Positions 7,726-14,897 of a stretch of DNA of 19,944 bases are shown one piece after another. The DNA is from an uncultured Eubacteriales bacterium. GTDB taxonomy: Bacteria; Bacillota; Clostridia; Christensenellales; Christensenellaceae. The stretch covers positions 1-19,944 of the forward strand of contig CACZNR010000165.1 in assembly GCA_902782475.1 (NCBI GenBank), read 5' to 3'. A program made the translations under genes and the position numbers. Under the pieces are notes generated by a model, which was not told the DNA's origin, ran no database searches, and worked only from the letters and a program-made list of their open reading frames with translations. Position 1 is the first letter of the stretch. Every line of letters starts with the position of its first letter.

Positions 7726-7977
7726 ATGGCACTTTTCAAGAAACGGACAGACAGAGCATTTGATACGATGCGTGAGAAGAACAGAAGATATCTTGAATCC
7801 CAGGGTATCTCTCAGGAGCAGGGAAGCAAGGACGATGCAAGAAAACCTGTTTATGAAGACGGGACATTTGAAAAGGGAGATATCCCTGCCATCATAATCT
7901 CTGCTTTCATGGTCTTCGGACCCATACTGCTTATACTTGGTGTAGTCGTTTTTCTGGTCTTTCATTTTTTAAGATAG
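7726..7977 (+). CDS. Small single-helix membrane protein of unknown function
   Basis: I do not recognise a family. The 83 residues have a basic, hydrophilic N-terminal half (KKRTDRAFDTMREKNRR, about 5-21), an acidic middle (about 30-52) and one strongly hydrophobic segment at about 53-82 ending in HFLR. This predicts a protein with its N-terminus in the cytoplasm and one C-terminal membrane helix. No good ribosome site lies directly before the ATG; the closest, AAGGA at 7683-7687, is on the other side of a hairpin. It lies between the importer and the envelope genes and could be read through from the importer operon. The amphipathic order and clean hydrophobic block argue for a real gene, but coding status is not certain. 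Confidence 0.6.
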   Translation: MALFKKRTDRAFDTMREKNRRYLESQGISQEQGSKDDARKPVYEDGTFEKGDIPAIIISAFMVFGPILLILGVVVFLVFHFLR

Positions 7978-8020
7978 TTTGTAAATTTATTTCTGGCTTT
8001 CAGAAATAACTGTTTTCCTG

Positions 8021-8029
8021 TGCTATAAT
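8021..8029 (+). promoter_or_regulatory. Extended -10 promoter for the carboxypeptidase-LTA synthase pair
   Basis: TGCTATAAT is a perfect extended -10 (TGn then TATAAT). No convincing -35 is seen 16-18 bases upstream, which extended -10 promoters can tolerate. It would start transcription near 8036, about 27 bases before the carboxypeptidase ATG. A small AT-rich hairpin (7990-8006) just upstream may be the end of the preceding transcript. Confidence 0.5.
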
Positions 8030-8062
8030 TTCATAGAGTTTTTCGGGAATGAGCGGTAATAC

Positions 8063-9574
8063 ATGAACAGGAAGATCATTATCAGGATACTTATATTTTT
8101 ACTTGTTGGGATGATATTGTTTTCATCGATCTATTATGTTTTTGCTGAAGGGATCGATGACAGCAGTTTTACCGCAGCTTCCATAATACTTGTCGAGACC
8201 GAATCGGGGGACATCTTGTATGAGAAGGATCCTGACGTAAGAAGAGCTCCTGCAAGTACGACAAAGCTCATTACTGCACTTCTGGCAGTGGAACATCTGC
8301 CGCTTGAAAAGGTCGTGACGGTCCCGGCTGAAGCACAGACCGGAGGATCTGTCATGGGTCTCAAGCCAGGCCAGACTGTAACTGTTGAGACACTTCTGTA
8401 TGGGCTTCTTTTAAGTTCCGGTAATGATGCAGCTGTGACCATTGCCATAGAGATCAGCGGAAATGTTGAGGATTTCGCTGTTCTCATGAACGAGAAGGCA
8501 AAAGCTCTTGGAATGCTGAATTCCCACTTTGTCACAGCCTCAGGCCTTGATGATCAGGATCATTACGTCACTGCAAGAGACATGTCATATGTTGCACGTG
8601 AAGTATACAAGGACCCTCTTCTCAGAAGGATAATCTCCACTACGACCGTTACAAGATATACTGAAGACAAGACTGTTTCCTTTGTCATGGAGAATACCAA
8701 TATGCTTATCCATACTCCTGAGAAGATGCCGGACGGCAGCCCGTATTCAGGACCGGAATTTCTATATACTTATGCAAACGGGATGAAGACAGGTTCAACG
8801 GCAAAGGCAAAGGGATGTCTGATCGCCAGTGCAGAAAAGGAAGATCTGTCACTTATAGCCGTAATACTTGGAGACAAGTCCAGCGGTGAGCTTGAGAGAT
8901 GGACCGATGCAGCAATGCTTTTTGATTTCGGATTCTCACAGTACCAGAAGGTACTTCTTACTGATCTCATAGGAGAGGACATACTTCTTGATGTGGAAGG
9001 GGCTCCTGTGGTTGACGGAGTTCAGCAGAAACTGAAATGCCTTCCTGTAACGATGGACGGCAGCTACTATCTGATGATCAAGGGTGAGCTGGATCGAAGT
9101 TTGCTGACTCATGAGATAAACAGGAATGAGAGCGTGCTGACAGCACCTCTGAATGATGGTACGGAAGTCGGAACGATAATCATAAAGAATGACGGTCATG
9201 TAATGATGTATGGAAAGCTGCTGGCTGCAGAATCCATGATAACCGATGAGGAGTACAGACAGAAACAGGAACAGAGCGTGATAATTACAGATGACACCAA
9301 CGGTGTCATAAAGGAAGATGTCTTCAAAAGGATGTTCTGGCCTGTGCTTGTGGTCATACTGATAGTTCTGACTATCCTGCTCATATATTTTATCCTGCTG
9401 AGGAAAAACAGGTATGCAAAAGTTCATGGCAAGGATGATTACAGTAAAGACCTCAGGAGGAATGTAAAGAGAGAAAGGGAAAGATATGTTCCCAGAACTG
9501 CCAGAGAAGATGATCCTTCATATGAGAGTACGGCAAACAGGGGATCGATCGGCAGGAGGGTGAGAAGAAAATGA
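8063..9574 (+). CDS. D-alanyl-D-alanine carboxypeptidase (peptidase S11, PBP5/DacA-DacF family)
   Basis: Trims the terminal D-Ala from peptidoglycan pentapeptides on the outside of the membrane, controlling cross-linking. The three active-site motifs of the family are present in order: SxxK as STTK (65-68, nucleophile Ser65), SGN (119-121) and KTG (242-244). An N-terminal hydrophobic segment (about 7-27) is a signal peptide or anchor. The C-terminal beta-rich region (about 295-390) matches the PBP5 stalk. Unlike the short amphipathic helix of E. coli PBP5, this protein ends in a full membrane helix (about 425-446) and a very basic tail of some 55 residues (KRERERYVPR and similar), so it would be anchored at the C-terminus with a cytoplasmic tail. 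The ribosome site before the ATG is weak. The last bases overlap the next start as ATGA. Confidence 0.95.
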   Translation: MNRKIIIRILIFLLVGMILFSSIYYVFAEGIDDSSFTAASIILVETESGDILYEKDPDVRRAPASTTKLITALLAVEHLPLEKVVTVPAEAQTGGSVMGLKPGQTVTVETLLYGLLLSSGNDAAVTIAIEISGNVEDFAVLMNEKAKALGMLNSHFVTASGLDDQDHYVTARDMSYVAREVYKDPLLRRIISTTTVTRYTEDKTVSFVMENTNMLIHTPEKMPDGSPYSGPEFLYTYANGMKTGSTAKAKGCLIASAEKEDLSLIAVILGDKSSGELERWTDAAMLFDFGFSQYQKVLLTDLIGEDILLDVEGAPVVDGVQQKLKCLPVTMDGSYYLMIKGELDRSLLTHEINRNESVLTAPLNDGTEVGTIIIKNDGHVMMYGKLLAAESMITDEEYRQKQEQSVIITDDTNGVIKEDVFKRMFWPVLVVILIVLTILLIYFILLRKNRYAKVHGKDDYSKDLRRNVKRERERYVPRTAREDDPSYESTANRGSIGRRVRRK

Positions 9575-11613
9575 ATGATATCGAAACTATAGAACCTCTT
9601 GAGACCATAAAGAAAAGGAAAAGGGGACTGTTTTTTGAAAAACTTGATATATGGTTCTTTATAAGGCTTCTGGCAGTAATATGCGGAGCCTGTTTACTTG
9701 TTATTAAAAGAGATCTCTTTTTTGCCAAAAGGGGAGATTATGACCAGATCAATTACATGTGCGGAATAGTTTTCACCGGCTTGGCACTGGTATTCTCAGT
9801 GTTCAGGATCAAAGTGAGAAAGAAGAACCGTCTTGTCCTGTCGTTGGTACATGTGCTGCTTTCAGCAGTCCTTTCGTACTACACAATGGAGGTCCTGGCG
9901 TTTGCTGATATCATAAAGGCAGAGATACAGGCAGTTTTCATAAACATAGCAATAATCCTTGTGATCTATCTCTTTTTCTTCGTTATAACCAACAGGATCA
10001 GAGCATCACTTTATCTTGGAAGCACTGTGGTATTTGCCCTTGCAGTTACGAATCATCTGGTTTATCTGTTCAGGGGAACACCGTTCCTTCCGAATGATAT
10101 ATATGCTACAGGTACTGCAATGAGCGTGCTTGGAAATATGAAGTATGACATGTCATACAATACGATACTGGGAGCACTTGCGATGATGCTGAATCTTATC
10201 ATCATAAGCAAAGTGGATTACAGTGATGACAGGCTGAAAGTACAGATCCTTGGAAAGACCATCGGAGGAGCTGTGGTGGCAGCCGCATTGTTTATCATGT
10301 TCAATACATCCGCCCTTACCGAAGCAGGTGTCACCATATCATACTGGAACAGTGTAAAGACCGTGAATTCCGCAGGTGAGCTCATGCAGATCGCGGTATA
10401 TATAAACAGATCCGTTGTTGAAAAGCCGGAGGGCTATTCACTTGCCAATGTCAGAAAGATCGAGAAGAACTATGAAGGCATAGAACAGGATGATGATGCT
10501 GTCAAGCCGAACATCATCGTGATCATGAATGAAGCATTCTCGGATCTGTCTGTAATAAAGGAATTTGATACAAACGAAGATTACATGCCATTCATAAGGA
10601 GCCTTAAAAACGACAGACACACCATCATGGGTGACATGATCGCCTCCATCAAGGGAGGAGGAACTGCAAATACAGAGTTTGAGTTCCTTACGGGAAATAC
10701 AACGGGATTCCTTCCTGCTGCAAGCATCCCTTATCAGCAATATATACACAGTGATACACCTACCATGGCATATATACTGAGACAGCAGGGCTATACGGCG
10801 ATCGCATCCCATCCGTATTTTGCGACAGGATGGAGAAGGTCAAGCGTATATCCTCTGATGGGTTTTGAGTCCTTCAGAAGCGCAGAGGACTGGCCTAAGA
10901 ACGCACAGAAGGGAAGACTCAATCTTATAAGTGACAAGGCCAATTACGAATATCTCATATCACTGTTTGAACAGAAAAAGGAAGATGAAAAACTGTTCCT
11001 GTTCAATGTGACCATGCAGAATCACTCCGGATATTCCACGGATTATAACTTCCCTGACAGGATAACGGTAAATGGATCTGATGACCTCAATGCAGAGGTA
11101 TATCTCTCCCTTATAAAGGAAAGTGACAAGGCTTTCAAATATCTTATCGAATATTTTGAACAGGTCGATGAACCGACTATGATAGTGATGTTTGGAGATC
11201 ATCAGCCGGGTGACATGAATAACTTCCTTGATGAACTCAGCAAGGATCTTACAGATACAGTAAGGGATACTTCAAAGCTCTATATAGTCCCGTACATCAT
11301 CTGGACAAACTATGATCTTGAAAAAACTCTTGAAGATCCGGAACTGATAAGCGCAAACTATCTCGGAAGCGTGGTAATGGACCTTGCAAATGCAGATCTG
11401 CCAGCATACAATCAGTTCCTGCTGGAGCTCAGGAAAAAGTATCCTGTGATCTCATCCAGGATCACCATAACTCCTGACGGCAAGTATGTGAACACGAGAA
11501 GGGAACTGGACAGGAGCGATGACATAAGGGCCTATCAGATACTGGAATACAACAGCATGTTCGATACCATGAACAGGAACCATAAATTCTTTTACGGATA
11601 TGAAGAAGAGTGA
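9571..11613 (+). CDS. LTA synthase family membrane phosphoglycerol transferase (sulfatase fold)
   Basis: Expected to move phosphoglycerol or a related group from a lipid onto an envelope polymer outside the cell, as LtaS does for lipoteichoic acid. About seven hydrophobic helices occupy residues 28-247, then a linker, then an extracellular alkaline-phosphatase-like domain from about 313. The domain has IIVIMNEAFSD with metal ligand Glu321, GGGTANTEFEFLTGN with the likely catalytic Thr365, and FGDHQPGD (541-548) with metal ligands Asp543 and His544. Length 680 is close to LtaS-family proteins (about 650). The ATG overlaps the carboxypeptidase stop by 4 bases, with AGGAGGG upstream. The substrate could be another polymer (phosphoglycerol transferase I-like or glycan modification), so the gene symbol is left blank. 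Confidence 0.88.
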   Translation: MNDIETIEPLETIKKRKRGLFFEKLDIWFFIRLLAVICGACLLVIKRDLFFAKRGDYDQINYMCGIVFTGLALVFSVFRIKVRKKNRLVLSLVHVLLSAVLSYYTMEVLAFADIIKAEIQAVFINIAIILVIYLFFFVITNRIRASLYLGSTVVFALAVTNHLVYLFRGTPFLPNDIYATGTAMSVLGNMKYDMSYNTILGALAMMLNLIIISKVDYSDDRLKVQILGKTIGGAVVAAALFIMFNTSALTEAGVTISYWNSVKTVNSAGELMQIAVYINRSVVEKPEGYSLANVRKIEKNYEGIEQDDDAVKPNIIVIMNEAFSDLSVIKEFDTNEDYMPFIRSLKNDRHTIMGDMIASIKGGGTANTEFEFLTGNTTGFLPAASIPYQQYIHSDTPTMAYILRQQGYTAIASHPYFATGWRRSSVYPLMGFESFRSAEDWPKNAQKGRLNLISDKANYEYLISLFEQKKEDEKLFLFNVTMQNHSGYSTDYNFPDRITVNGSDDLNAEVYLSLIKESDKAFKYLIEYFEQVDEPTMIVMFGDHQPGDMNNFLDELSKDLTDTVRDTSKLYIVPYIIWTNYDLEKTLEDPELISANYLGSVVMDLANADLPAYNQFLLELRKKYPVISSRITITPDGKYVNTRRELDRSDDIRAYQILEYNSMFDTMNRNHKFFYGYEEE

Positions 11614-11640
11614 TCTTACGACCACTCTTCTATTTCTTTT
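11604..11640 (+). terminator. Terminator for the carboxypeptidase-LTA synthase operon, inside the deoC 3' end
   Basis: AGAAGAGTG (11604-11612) pairs with CACTCTTCT (11623-11631) around a ten-base loop, followed on the + strand by TATTTCTTTT. The stem uses the last codons of the LTA-synthase-family gene and the last codons of deoC on the other strand; only two bases separate the two stops. No T-run follows on the minus strand, so it looks one-directional. Confidence 0.75.
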
Positions 11641-12284
11641 GCAATCCTTAGCATTGCACTTGTACCTATGCGGTCCGCTCCTGCATTTATCATATCTATG
11701 CAGTCCTTCAGGGTCCGGATCCCTCCTGCTGCCTTGACTTTTGCCTTACCGTCCACCGTCTTTTTCATGAGCTCAACATCATGAAGTGTTGCGCCTCCGG
11801 TGGAGAGTCCTGTGGACGTCTTTACAAAATCGGCGCCTGCATCAACACATATCCTGCATGCATCGATCTTCTCCTGATCGGTGAGCAGGCAGTTCTCAAG
11901 TATGACCTTTAGAAGTACACCGCCGGAGCAGGCCTTCCTGACTTCTGATACATCATTCAGTACAGCGCCATAATCTTTCGATTTAAGGGCTCCTATGTTA
12001 AGGACGATGTCTATCTCATCTGCACCATCTTTTATGGAACTGGAGGCTTCTGTGGCCTTGATAAAGGTGCTCTGTGCACCAAAGGGGAAGCCTGCTGTAG
12101 CTCCGACTCTTACTGAACTGCCTTTAAGCTGTTCTGAAACCACAGGTGTCCAGTAGCCATGTGTGAAAACGGTAGCAACATCATACTTTTTGGCCTCGTC
12201 GCATAATCTTACGATATCATCATGGGAAGACTCTGCTTTAAGGAGCGTATGGTCTATTATCTTAAGGATGTCTTTGTAATTCAT
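11616..12284 (-). CDS. deoC: Deoxyribose-phosphate aldolase (DeoC family)
   Basis: Class I aldolase that splits 2-deoxyribose-5-phosphate into glyceraldehyde-3-phosphate and acetaldehyde. Family motifs are clear: IDHTLLK (10-16), GADEIDIVLNIGALKS (87-102), KVILENCLLTDQEKI (126-140), FVKTSTGLSTGGAT (153-166) with the Schiff-base Lys155, and VKAAGGIRTLKD (183-194) with the second active-site Lys184. Length 222 is normal for the short bacterial type. The 38-75 region (VFTHGYWTP, AGFPFGAQST) differs from the common pattern (VCVNP, IGFPLGANTT), so substrate range may be shifted. It is the last gene of a minus-strand operon, 4 bases after the nucleotidyltransferase gene, with a weak ribosome site suggesting coupling. 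Confidence 0.88.
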   Translation of the reverse strand: MNYKDILKIIDHTLLKAESSHDDIVRLCDEAKKYDVATVFTHGYWTPVVSEQLKGSSVRVGATAGFPFGAQSTFIKATEASSSIKDGADEIDIVLNIGALKSKDYGAVLNDVSEVRKACSGGVLLKVILENCLLTDQEKIDACRICVDAGADFVKTSTGLSTGGATLHDVELMKKTVDGKAKVKAAGGIRTLKDCIDMINAGADRIGTSAMLRIAKEIEEWS

Positions 12285-12288
12285 ATTC

Positions 12289-13206
12289 TCAGTCGTTTAT
12301 AAGGTCTGAAGGATAAATGCCCTTCTCTGTCAGGTCTGCTATGGAAGCAGCCACTTCCTCTCTGTCGGTTGGATAGGTTATGCCATGCCATACTTCATCG
12401 CATGGAAGCACCTTGACCTTGAGCTTGTTTTCTTTTATGAGGTCATCGACCATGGTAGGAAGTACATACTCGCTCTTTGCATCATTCTTGTCGATGGAAT
12501 CTATGAATCTGTCGAAGAGCCTGATGGCATCCTCAAATATCGTCTCCTTGAATTCCCAGAAGTTCATGGAAACGAGGCTTGAGCCTTCCACTTCCTTTTC
12601 GTTTCCCTTCTGGAAATTTGCTATGAGCTTTCCGTCTGAAGGGAATATATCATATGTCTCTTCAACGCCTGTAAGGTATCCGCTGTCATCCTGTAAGCAG
12701 ACTCCCCTGTTGACGGTACCGTTATATGATATGGTGTTGCTGAGCTTATATCCCACCATGCAGGAAAGTCCCTTATCTGTTGCAGCGAGCTCATCAAGAG
12801 CCTTTGCAGCAAGCTCAAATGAGCTTCTGCCATAGAAGTCATCAGCGTTTATGATGGCGAAAGGTTCCTTTATCACATCCTTGCCTGCCAGCATGGCCTG
12901 TACGGTCCCGAACATCTTTATTCTCTCTGCAGGGAATACGAAACCCTCAGGAAGATATGCCTCGTCCTGGAAGCAGTAATGTATTTCTGCCTTTTCCTCG
13001 GCAAAGGCACCGATCTTTTCCTTGAAGTCTTCTTCGATATCTCTCTTGATAATGAAGACTATCTTGTCGAAACCTGCTCTTACGGCATCATATATTGAAT
13101 AATGCAGAAGTATCTCACCGTTTGGACCTACAGGGGCGATCTGCTTTATGCCACCCTTGTATCTTGATCCCATTCCGGCAGCCAGTACCAGTAATGTTTT
13201 TTTCAT
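12289..13206 (-). CDS. Sugar-phosphate nucleotidyltransferase (NDP-sugar pyrophosphorylase-like)
   Basis: A 305-residue nucleotidyltransferase of the GT-A-like pyrophosphorylase superfamily, which joins a nucleoside triphosphate and a sugar-1-phosphate. The N-terminal signature LAAGMGSRYKGGIKQ (8-22) is the nucleotide-binding loop, and FAIINADDFYG (116-126) contains the metal-binding Asp. GTVQAMLAG (100-108) is the usual base or sugar contact region. There is no left-handed beta-helix, so it is not a GlmU or GlgC type. AAGGAGC precedes the ATG. It lies 11 bases after a galactokinase-family gene and 4 before deoC, suggesting it takes the sugar-1-phosphate made by that kinase. The exact sugar and nucleotide cannot be read from the sequence. 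Confidence 0.85.
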   Translation of the reverse strand: MKKTLLVLAAGMGSRYKGGIKQIAPVGPNGEILLHYSIYDAVRAGFDKIVFIIKRDIEEDFKEKIGAFAEEKAEIHYCFQDEAYLPEGFVFPAERIKMFGTVQAMLAGKDVIKEPFAIINADDFYGRSSFELAAKALDELAATDKGLSCMVGYKLSNTISYNGTVNRGVCLQDDSGYLTGVEETYDIFPSDGKLIANFQKGNEKEVEGSSLVSMNFWEFKETIFEDAIRLFDRFIDSIDKNDAKSEYVLPTMVDDLIKENKLKVKVLPCDEVWHGITYPTDREEVAASIADLTEKGIYPSDLIND

Positions 13207-13217
13207 CTTAAAGCTCC

Positions 13218-14408
13218 TTAATCGATCTTGTTTATTACAGATCCCTGCGGTCTTATGCGGACAGGGATCACGCAGTCTTTTCCAGTATATTGTTTCATCT
13301 CATTCCTGTAATATGAGAGCATGTTATCAGGAAGTATGACAAGTATGGTTCCTCCGAATCCACCGCCGTGGATCCTTGAAGCATACCTGCAGTTTCCGAG
13401 TATCTTTTCAGTAAGAGCCAGACACAGTGTAACTTTCTGATGCTTTGGCTCAGATGCGGAGTATATGTTCTGTAGATATTTGAATGAGGAATTGCCTGAC
13501 TCATTGATCAGGTCTATGACGGTCTCTATATCTCTGTTCTTTACGGCTTCTGTAAGCTCCTTTGCACGCTTTGTCTCTTCAAAGAAATGTATGGCCCTGA
13601 GTACAGCCCTGTCACTGAAGTTGTCCACAAGTTCAGGCAGCTTGTCATAGAAGGCTTCTTCGGATACATCATTGAGATAGCCTTCCCCGAAGTAACCTGC
13701 GATCTCTGACATCTCGTTCTTGATCCCTGCATAATCATCAGTAAGGTCAGCATGATCTGAATAGGTGTTCACTATGCAGATATCATATCCGAATTCCGTA
13801 AGGTCCAGCTGCAGAGGGGTGACCACAGGATCATCCACATCAGCAAAATCTATGCCTACAAGACCACCGTATGCACAGGCGATCTGGTCCATCTTTCCGC
13901 TTGGCTTTCCGAAATAGTTGTTCTCGGAATATACGGAATAATTGGCGATCTCAAGAGGTGGTATGGAGTAGTCGTTATACAGGTAATTGAAGAGGTTGCC
14001 TATAAGTATCTCGAATGCGGCTGAGGATGAAAGTCCTGATCCTACAGGTACATTTGAGGATATTACAGCGTTGAATCCTCCGACTTTTTTCCTGTTCTTC
14101 TTGAACATGTATGCGATGCCCCTGATAAGGGCCATGGAAGTATTCTTCTCGCTGTCCTGCTGACTGAGATCGGAAAGATCACATATTATCGATCCGAAAT
14201 TTTCTGAATACAGATTGACTATATTCTCGCTGTTTTTTGAGGCAACGCCCACTATCTCTATATTGATGGCTGCTGCAACTACGAATCCGTGCTGATGGTC
14301 AGTATGGTTACCGCTTACTTCTATCCTTCCAGGAGTAGTTATAGATATCTCAGGTCTTGCTCCGTGAAGTTCATAAAACTTGTTTTCAAGATGTTCCAAT
14401 AGATTCAT
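13218..14408 (-). CDS. Galactokinase-family GHMP sugar kinase with variant sugar-binding motif
   Basis: Phosphorylates a sugar, in the family galactose, at the C1 hydroxyl with ATP. Residues 26-42 hold the galactokinase signature in variant form, PGRIEVSGNHTDHQHG, where well-studied enzymes have GEHTDYN. The GHMP ATP loop PVGSGLSSSAA is at 121-131. GKMDQIACAYGG (171-182) contains the expected catalytic base Asp174, and the third motif RIHGGGFGG is at 345-353. Length 396 is typical. The Glu-to-Asn and Tyr-to-His changes touch the sugar pocket; GNHTDHQ variants are, to my knowledge, widespread in Clostridia and usually annotated galactokinase. It is the first gene of the minus-strand operon. 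No galT or galE is nearby, so the adjacent nucleotidyltransferase may take over activation. Symbol left blank because the substrate is open. Confidence 0.85.
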   Translation of the reverse strand: MNLLEHLENKFYELHGARPEISITTPGRIEVSGNHTDHQHGFVVAAAINIEIVGVASKNSENIVNLYSENFGSIICDLSDLSQQDSEKNTSMALIRGIAYMFKKNRKKVGGFNAVISSNVPVGSGLSSSAAFEILIGNLFNYLYNDYSIPPLEIANYSVYSENNYFGKPSGKMDQIACAYGGLVGIDFADVDDPVVTPLQLDLTEFGYDICIVNTYSDHADLTDDYAGIKNEMSEIAGYFGEGYLNDVSEEAFYDKLPELVDNFSDRAVLRAIHFFEETKRAKELTEAVKNRDIETVIDLINESGNSSFKYLQNIYSASEPKHQKVTLCLALTEKILGNCRYASRIHGGGFGGTILVILPDNMLSYYRNEMKQYTGKDCVIPVRIRPQGSVINKID

Positions 14409-14447
14409 ATCCAGATCCCTCAGACTACATATATTTGTTTCAAATCA

Positions 14448-14456
14448 ATTATAACA
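14448..14456 (-). promoter_or_regulatory. Extended -10 promoter for the sugar kinase operon
   Basis: Read on the minus strand the bases are TGTTATAAT, an extended -10 about 40 bases before the kinase ATG at 14408. No clear -35 is seen at the usual distance. A GAGGG lies about 10 bases before the ATG and would be the ribosome site. It faces away from the citrate lyase promoter at 14506-14533. Confidence 0.5.
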
Positions 14457-14505
14457 AAAAATGACAGACATATTACATTAAAGAAGGGAGACCTTTTGAA
14501 GCAGG

Positions 14506-14533
14506 TTGAAATTTCACGGGTATTTCTTATAAT
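14506..14533 (+). promoter_or_regulatory. Promoter of the citrate lyase operon, with a palindrome over the -35
   Basis: TTGAAA (14506-14511) and TATAAT (14528-14533) are separated by 16 bases. Transcription would start near 14540, leaving a leader of about 58 bases before citD. The -35 is overlapped by the 10-base perfect palindrome TGAAATTTCA (14507-14516), a possible operator. No regulator gene is present nearby. Confidence 0.7.
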
Positions 14534-14597
14534 TGGAATGAAGACAAAAGAACATGGGGTGTTGGCATCCCATATAAAACAAGTTAGGGGAAACGAT

Positions 14598-14897
14598 ATG
14601 GATATAAAAAAGACTGCAGTTGCAGGGACACTGGAATCAAGTGACTGCATAGTTACAGTTGAGCCCGGAGAAGGCGGGATAGAGTTTGATCTGGACAGTT
14701 CAGTCATACGCCAGTACGGAAAACAGATAAGAAAAGTTGCTCTGGAGACACTTGAACGAATAGGTGTCACTGATGCAAAGGTGCATATGGTGGACAAGGG
14801 AGCACTGGACTGTACCATAAAGGCCAGGGTGGAGTGTGCATGCTACAGGGCTGCCGGCTTTGAAGGTCAGCTTCCATGGGGAGGTGACATAAGATGA
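14598..14897 (+). CDS. citD: Citrate lyase gamma subunit, acyl carrier protein CitD
   Basis: Small carrier protein that holds the 2'-(5''-triphosphoribosyl)-3'-dephospho-CoA-derived arm of citrate lyase, on which acetyl is exchanged for citryl. The N-terminal DIKKTAVAGTLESSDC contains the family attachment site, a Ser in LESSD (Ser13 or Ser14 here). VDKGALDCTIKARVECACYRAAG is the conserved C-terminal half (about 66-88), of which VDKGALDCTIKARVE is the core. Length 99 matches CitD (about 97). The ATG at 14598 is preceded by TTAGGGG 7 bases upstream. The frame is open further upstream to a TTG at 14496 with its own AAGGGAG, but that would add 34 residues absent from the family and lies across the promoter. 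It overlaps citE by 4 bases. Confidence 0.93.
   Translation: MDIKKTAVAGTLESSDCIVTVEPGEGGIEFDLDSSVIRQYGKQIRKVALETLERIGVTDAKVHMVDKGALDCTIKARVECACYRAAGFEGQLPWGGDIR

Noticed and set aside
7667..7897. Plus-strand frame overlapping the OppF end and the 83-residue gene
   Set aside because: It runs out of frame with both, lacks any hydrophobic or domain pattern, and competes with the better membrane-protein frame.
7420..7965. Minus-strand open frame (181 codons) over the OppF end and the small membrane gene
   Set aside because: No recognisable domain, no promoter or ribosome site, and it is antisense to conserved OppF motifs.
8936..9427. Minus-strand open frame (163 codons) inside the carboxypeptidase gene
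   Set aside because: Antisense to a well-supported gene, His/Tyr/Gln-rich low-quality translation; a shadow.
12380..12835. Plus-strand 151-codon frame opposite the nucleotidyltransferase
   Set aside because: Ser-rich translation antisense to a conserved enzyme; typical shadow frame.
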